Assembly: GCA_001899445.1 (NCBI GenBank)
Contig: MPOA01000006.1
Span: forward strand, 124,001-188,000
DNA from: Candidatus Desulfopertinax cowenii
Lineage (GTDB): Bacteria; Bacillota; Desulfotomaculia; Desulfotomaculales; Desulforudaceae
Direction: 5' to 3'
DNA: 64,000 nucleotides
A program made the translations under genes and the position numbers. Positions 62,396-64,000 of the stretch are shown here, piece after piece. The notes under the pieces were generated by a model. It had not been told where the DNA came from, made no database searches, and worked only from the letters and a program-made list of their open reading frames with translations. The first letter of the stretch is position 1, and the number at the start of each line of letters is the position of its first letter.

Positions 62396-63208
62396 TTACT
62401 CGAAGATCAGGTTTTCCAGTCCCACAACCATTTCTTCCAGACCGATAACTCGGCGTACGGCCAGAACTACCCCGGGCATGAAGGATTCCCGGGAAATCGA
62501 ATCGTGCCTCAAGGTAAGGGTTTGTCCAAGCCCACCAAAGATGACCTCCTGGTGGGCGACCAACCCAGGGAGGCGCACACTGTGGATGCGGATCCCGCCG
62601 TTGTAGCTGCCGCCCCGCACGCCCTCAAGGGCGGTCATCGCGTCAACCGCATCCTGGCGGTAATCCCCACCCCGGGTCTGACTGATCTTCTCAGCTGTTT
62701 TCAGCGCCGTACCCGACGGAGCATCCAGCTTCTGGTCGTGATGCAGTTCAATGATTTCCACCGCGGGGAAGAATTTGGCCGCCATCTCGGCGAACTTCAT
62801 CATCAGGACCGCCCCAACGGCAAAGTTCGGGGCGACCACGACTCCCACCCGGGTTTCCGCGCTCAGCCGGCCCAGTTCGGCCAGGTCTTTCGGGTCCATC
62901 CCCGTGGTGCCGATCACCGGCCGCACCCCCGCCCGGATAGCAGTGCGTGCGTTTTCGGCCACCGCGGCGGGCGAAGTGAAATCGACCATCACGTCGGGCT
63001 GGGTACCGACCAGCGTGCCTTTTAGATCGTTGCTAACAACCACCCCAAGGGGCGCGATACCGGCGACGACCCCAGCGTCGGTACCGAGGTCGTGATGGTC
63101 AACGGCCCCGACCAGTTCCAAGCCGTCCTCCCTAGCTACGGCCCGCACAACCTCGCGTCCCATCCGACCGGCGGCGCCGCAAACGGCTACTCGGATAATG
63201 ATATTCAC
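62396..63208 (-). CDS. dapB: 4-hydroxy-tetrahydrodipicolinate reductase
   Basis: A 270-residue NAD(P)H enzyme of the diaminopimelate pathway. Seen: VAVCGAAGRMGREVVRAV near 7-24, GTTGMDPKDL, and the catalytic ELHHDQKLDAPSGTALKTAE near 153-172. It is the first gene of the operon dapB-spoVFA-spoVFB-asd-dapA; the gap to spoVFA is 80 bases. The GTG start has GAAAGGTG close upstream. Confidence 0.95.
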   Translation of the reverse strand: MNIIIRVAVCGAAGRMGREVVRAVAREDGLELVGAVDHHDLGTDAGVVAGIAPLGVVVSNDLKGTLVGTQPDVMVDFTSPAAVAENARTAIRAGVRPVIGTTGMDPKDLAELGRLSAETRVGVVVAPNFAVGAVLMMKFAEMAAKFFPAVEIIELHHDQKLDAPSGTALKTAEKISQTRGGDYRQDAVDAMTALEGVRGGSYNGGIRIHSVRLPGLVAHQEVIFGGLGQTLTLRHDSISRESFMPGVVLAVRRVIGLEEMVVGLENLIFE

Positions 63209-63255
63209 ACACCTTTCGGGTTTTTTTCTGGCTATTTCGAATTTACTTTCTATCT

Positions 63256-63283
63256 ATTATGGCATGTCCATCCTGGATGTCAA
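63256..63283 (-). promoter_or_regulatory. Sigma-A promoter of the dap/DPA operon
   Basis: A perfect TTGACA lies 16 bases before CATAAT on the minus strand, 48 bases ahead of dapB. This would drive vegetative expression; a sporulation promoter before spoVFA is likely but not seen. Confidence 0.75.
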
Positions 63284-63340
63284 GCAATGTCAGTGCCGGC
63301 CGCCCAAAAACGGCTGCTCGTCGCCGGTTGGAAACAACGG

Positions 63341-63517
63341 CTATTCCTGAAGCTCCCGTACTACTATCATCCGATGTTCACCCGGCCTGGAATAAGGCAT
63401 CTCGAATTCGGCCGACGGATACCCGCTAGAGTCGGATAGGGAGTAATAGCGGCTGGGGCGATGGTACCGGAACCGCACCCGGTAAACACGGACATCAGGT
63501 GCACTCTTTTTTTTCAA
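63341..63517 (-). CDS. Hypothetical basic protein, 58 residues
   Basis: A small basic, tyrosine- and arginine-rich protein (VYRVRFRYHRPSRYYSL) that I do not recognise. TTG 63517 lies nine bases after AAGGAGG, and it overlaps the stop of the upstream gene (TTGA). The coupling supports it as a real gene in an operon with the partial gene at the right edge. Confidence 0.65.
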   Translation of the reverse strand: MKKKSAPDVRVYRVRFRYHRPSRYYSLSDSSGYPSAEFEMPYSRPGEHRMIVVRELQE

Positions 63518-64000
63518 TTGTGGTTTCCTCCTTGTGCACGGCGCCAACCCTGGCGCAGAATGTTTACGTTGAACTGACCTTCCGGGTCACGTCTTTCAAC
63601 GACGCCGCTGAAAACGAAAGCGTCCTGGCCGACCTCCGATTCCACCAATCCGCCAACCACCTCGAAGTCCGTACGGAAACCCCGCATGACCTCCGCCGGG
63701 TTAAACGGCTGGTCCAGAAGCAGTTCACGGTGAAAGTCCTCAAACAACTGCCACAGCAGGATTTCCAGTTCTGGATCGGGATAGGTAACCGCCAGCCCGA
63801 TTTTCGTGGCGGCTTCCCGGCGGGGAATCATGTGGTTGTGGGCGTAGAGTTTTTCGGTCAGACTGTCCACGATGTGCCGCACCTGTTCCGGCGGCGGAGG
63901 CTTTCGGCGAAGGGAAAGTAGCTTCTGGGCTAGGGAGCGTACCAGCAGGTAATTGCGGTGCACATTTCCCAGGGCCAACGGGTGAATCTTCTCGGCCAGC
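63514..64000 (-). CDS. Unidentified protein, C-terminal part (5' end outside window)
   Basis: About 162 codons are open to the right edge. The sequence includes KIHPLALGNVHRNYLLVRSL and DSLTEKLYAHNHMIPRREAATKIGL. The His-rich segment and the RREA..IGL ending resemble the C-terminal part of SDH-type Clp-fold serine proteases (PF01972), but the active-site region would lie off the edge, so this is tentative. The last 60 residues contain no motif I know. It overlaps the 58-residue gene by four bases. Confidence 0.4.
   Translation of the reverse strand, partial: LAEKIHPLALGNVHRNYLLVRSLAQKLLSLRRKPPPPEQVRHIVDSLTEKLYAHNHMIPRREAATKIGLAVTYPDPELEILLWQLFEDFHRELLLDQPFNPAEVMRGFRTDFEVVGGLVESEVGQDAFVFSGVVERRDPEGQFNVNILRQGWRRAQGGNHN

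Overview
The window is GC-rich bacterial chromosome from an endospore-forming Firmicute, most like the anaerobic Peptococcaceae / Desulfotomaculum / Desulforudis group. The evidence is gene content: SpoIID-like and SpoIIM sporulation proteins, dipicolinate synthase (spoVFA/spoVFB) inside a lysine/diaminopimelate operon, PyrR-controlled pyrimidine genes, AddAB instead of RecBCD, RNase J, B12-dependent ribonucleotide reductase, an S-layer-homology surface protein and a selenocysteine tRNA. Many genes start with TTG or GTG behind strong AGGAGG-type sites (carA, pyrB, deoB, dapA, asd, rnjA, addB, lspA and others). Species assignment is inference. I see no rRNA, CRISPR array, insertion sequence or prophage.

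Layout. 1-7.9 kb: a TAXI-type TRAP binding lipoprotein (cut by the left edge), a CitB-type response regulator with no visible kinase, a 996-residue beta-helix/SLH surface protein, a YdjC-type deacetylase and several uncharacterised small genes. 8-14.3 kb: a Na/phosphate symporter with PhoU tail, a large-terpene (YtpB-type) synthase, and a manganese-type ABC importer with its MntR regulator. 14.3-23.3 kb: SpoIID-like protein, NrdJ, a TauE/SafE permease with a membrane partner, an ECF sigma/anti-sigma pair and small conserved proteins. 23.4-40.1 kb: a long minus-strand run holding DUF3866, spoIIM, a YqzK-like protein, xerD, deoB, pdp, a beta-decarboxylating dehydrogenase, a flavoprotein, a fused SbcD-SbcC-like protein, addB and addA. 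40.5-52.1 kb: rqcH, then the convergent pyr operon pyrR-pyrB-pyrC-carA-carB-pyrK-pyrD-pyrF, with two PyrR attenuators; pyrE is absent. 52.1-57.1 kb: YqhV-like protein, MFS transporter, phosphosulfolactate synthase, DUF441 protein, rluD, lspA and selC. 57.1-63.2 kb: rnjA and the dap/DPA operon dapB-spoVFA-spoVFB-asd-dapA with a good sigma-A promoter. The right edge cuts an unidentified gene.

How the genes fit together. Several units support spore formation: dipicolinate from the aspartate pathway, engulfment proteins, phosphosulfolactate synthase (sulfolactate is a known spore solute in Bacillus) and possibly the terpene synthase. The fused nuclease-ATPase directly upstream of addBA suggests a co-expressed double-strand-break processing unit. 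It is the most unusual gene architecture here: an Mre11-like nuclease and a Rad50-like ATPase head in one chain, without the long coiled coil. Other items worth a second look are the altered metal ligands of the manganese binding protein, a 21-nt identical segment shared in frame by nrdJ and addA, and a structured intergenic region upstream of rqcH.
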